From Planctomycetota bacterium (GTDB lineage: Bacteria > Planctomycetota > UBA1135 > UBA2386), in the NCBI GenBank assembly GCA_023433825.1, contig JAEYTU010000601.1:1-5709 (forward strand): a DNA stretch of 5,709 nt, in the 5' to 3' direction. Position numbers and translations under genes: made by a program. The notes below the pieces were generated by a model. The model made no database searches, had not been told where the DNA came from, and saw nothing but the letters and a program-made list of their open reading frames with translations. How positions within the stretch are numbered: the stretch's first letter is position 1; each line of letters begins with the position of its first letter. Positions 4,291 to 5,709 of this stretch are shown piece after piece.

Positions 4291-5709
4291 TCACGGCAGG
4301 TATTTCGACAGACGTCCACCGAGCTTGGCCGTCAGGAAGACCGGCAGCCGCGCCCAGACGCGCTGCGGCAAGCGCAGCCGCGGGTTGCCCGGATGGAACG
4401 CCGGGATCGCCGCGTCCGGACGCAGCAGTTGGTACTCGTAGTGCAGCGGCGTCGGCTCGAAGCCCATGTTGCGCTTGAACGCCGCCGGACCGGTGTCGCG
4501 GCGGCTGCGGCCGAAGTCGAAGCGTCGGAAACCCTTCTGCGCGCTCCACTCCATGATCCGGCAGTAGATGAAGTCGTTGACGCCGGTGTGGTTCCGGTCG
4601 CTGCGCGATCCGGAGTAGTACGCGTAGACCGTGTCGCCGAAGCAGAAGCTCATGACGCCGGCGATCGCGACGCCCGACGGCTCGCGGACCATGTGCAGAA
4701 CGACTTGGCTGCCGAACTCGTCGACGAGTCCGCGGAACCACGCGAGCGGCAACGACGGCGAGCCGAGACGTCGCTTGTTGAGCACGAACAGCCGGTAGAA
4801 CGCGTCGAGGTCGTTGCTCTCCTCACAGGTCAGTCCGAACTTGTCGCGCGCACGGCGCACTTCGGCGCGGGCCTTCTTCGGGATCGCCGGCAGCACGGCC
4901 TCGGGGTCCGTCGGCAGATCCTTCGCGAACGTCACGTACAGCTCGCTGCGCGGTCGCGCACCCGGTCGCTCTTCGCGGTGCCGCAGTTCGACGCGACTCG
5001 CCGCGAACTGGTGACCGAGCGACTCCGCCGCGCGCATCAACTCGGTGAACGTCGGCTCGTCGTCGGCCAGCGCGCCGCCGTAGACGGCGTACGGAACGCT
5101 GATCAGGCTGCGGCCGGTGAACGGACTGCGGACGTAGAACAGCGGCAGCACACCGAGCCACCGCGACCCTTGCTCGGCGACCAAGTAGTGCGGCTCGTGG
5201 TGGAACACGTCCTGCACGACCTTCCGCCAACCGGTCAGGTGGAAGAACGTGCCGAGCGGATGCCGCCGGACGAAGTTGTCGAAGCGCGCATCCTCGCCGG
5301 GCGCCAGTTCGCGGACGCGGAGCGGCCCTTCGACCTCGGTCACCGGCAACGGCTGCGAGGCGGCCGAGCTGCCCTCGATGACCTCCTCGACCTTGTACTC
5401 ACGGAGGTTCTTCGCCTGCGTGAAGATGATGATCTCGCCGATCAAGCCGAAGCCGATCAGCTGCACGCCGAACGCGATCAGCACGACGCCGACGACGAAC
5501 ACCGGTCGCTGCGCCGTGTCGCCTTCGATCAGCTTCTGGTACAGCGGCCCGAGGCACAGCGCCGCCCCGACCAACATCGCGAGCAGGCCGAGCATCCCGA
5601 AGAACCGCAGCGGCTTCTGCTGGAACCGGGTCAGGAACGAGATCGCGACGATGTCGAGCATCCGTCGCGCGTAGACGCCGATCCCGTAGAAGCCGCGGCG
5701 ACCCTGCTC
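4291..5709 (-). CDS. Fusion of GT2 polyprenyl-phosphate glycosyltransferase membrane anchor and FemAB-related acyltransferase, partial at 5' end
   Basis: The frame is open from the right edge to TGA 4293-4291 (473 codons including stop). The ATG at 5661 is probably internal, because the 16 codons before it (EQGRRGFYGIGVYARR) continue the amphipathic stretch that precedes the membrane anchor in GtrB/ArnC/DPM1-like GT2 enzymes. Next comes KPLRFFGMLGLL with helix 1 (about 5607-5539), then QRPVFVVGVVLIAFGVQLIG with helix 2 (about 5508-5422), ending GLIGEII and REYKVEEVIE as in that family. These enzymes transfer sugars onto polyprenyl phosphate at the inner membrane. After a linker of roughly 20 residues, a FemAB-like GNAT domain of about 300 residues starts near 5325. 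It shows TFFHLTGWRKVV, PYAVYGG, and the C-terminal signature FDFGRS (4521-4504), RRDTG, AFKRNMGFEPTPLHYEY. This matches the FemAB-related PEP-CTERM-associated family. FemAB proteins transfer aminoacyl or acyl groups to amines. I infer glycan or lipid-linked sugar modification. The GT2 catalytic domain should lie beyond 5709. Confidence 0.85.
   Translation of the reverse strand, partial: EQGRRGFYGIGVYARRMLDIVAISFLTRFQQKPLRFFGMLGLLAMLVGAALCLGPLYQKLIEGDTAQRPVFVVGVVLIAFGVQLIGFGLIGEIIIFTQAKNLREYKVEEVIEGSSAASQPLPVTEVEGPLRVRELAPGEDARFDNFVRRHPLGTFFHLTGWRKVVQDVFHHEPHYLVAEQGSRWLGVLPLFYVRSPFTGRSLISVPYAVYGGALADDEPTFTELMRAAESLGHQFAASRVELRHREERPGARPRSELYVTFAKDLPTDPEAVLPAIPKKARAEVRRARDKFGLTCEESNDLDAFYRLFVLNKRRLGSPSLPLAWFRGLVDEFGSQVVLHMVREPSGVAIAGVMSFCFGDTVYAYYSGSRSDRNHTGVNDFIYCRIMEWSAQKGFRRFDFGRSRRDTGPAAFKRNMGFEPTPLHYEYQLLRPDAAIPAFHPGNPRLRLPQRVWARLPVFLTAKLGGRLSKYLP

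Noticed and set aside
65..4668. GCGATCGC palindromes (for example at 65, 3123, 4120 and 4661), resembling the HIP1 element
   Set aside because: They lie inside coding sequence, and the CpG- and GATC-rich codon use here can explain them. Without genome-wide counts this is not evidence of a functional repeat.
5249..5674. Plus-strand open frame of 141 codons
   Set aside because: It is antisense to the well-supported glycosyltransferase-FemAB fusion and rich in Ser and Arg with no recognisable fold.
1..5709. CRISPR arrays, tRNA or rRNA genes, insertion sequences
   Set aside because: I saw no spaced direct repeats, cloverleaf-like segments, transposase motifs or terminal inverted repeats on either strand.

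Overview
The window is very GC-rich, CpG-rich DNA from a diderm bacterium. It carries six protein-coding genes packed onto both strands, with no RNA genes, insertion sequences or CRISPR arrays that I can see. GTG and TTG starts are common. The outer-membrane-style lipoprotein, the heptose-phosphatase-like enzyme, the exported SH3, TPR and PEGA proteins, and a FemAB-type acyltransferase of the kind found with exopolysaccharide/exosortase systems fit a high-GC Planctomycetota or a similar deep-branching environmental lineage. That placement is an inference from protein style, not from a marker gene.

Left block, minus strand, 2776 down to 1. A secreted protein with two SH3-like domains, a helical segment and a beta-rich C-terminus (2776-1616) is followed after 103 bases by a large exported TPR protein (1512 to beyond position 1). 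The TPR protein carries a clear HExxH zinc-protease motif and a downstream NETEYFAQG motif, and looks like the anthrax-lethal-factor-type gluzincin fold. The gap between the two genes contains two adjacent GC-rich hairpins. The SH3 gene has a strong Shine-Dalgarno with a hairpin just upstream of it. Its signal peptide core is encoded by a 9-bp tandem repeat.

Middle block, plus strand, 2948-3963. A small PEGA-domain lipoprotein starts divergently from the SH3 gene across a 171-base intergenic region. Its stop codon overlaps, as TTGA, the start of a GmhB-type HAD phosphatase with intact catalytic and zinc-binding motifs.

Right block, minus strand, 5709 down to 3981. The frame is open to the right edge. 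It encodes the C-terminal membrane anchor of a GT2 polyprenyl-phosphate glycosyltransferase (GtrB/ArnC/DPM1-like), fused in one polypeptide to a complete FemAB-related GNAT acyltransferase of the PEP-CTERM-associated type. A small two-helix membrane protein follows 7 bases downstream. This block converges on the gmhB-like gene with 17 bases between stops, inside a hexamer repeat.

All six products except the phosphatase are predicted to be exported or membrane-bound, so the locus concerns the cell envelope. The glycosyltransferase-acyltransferase fusion is the most unusual feature and suggests that lipid-linked sugar transfer and aminoacyl/acyl decoration of an envelope glycan are physically joined.
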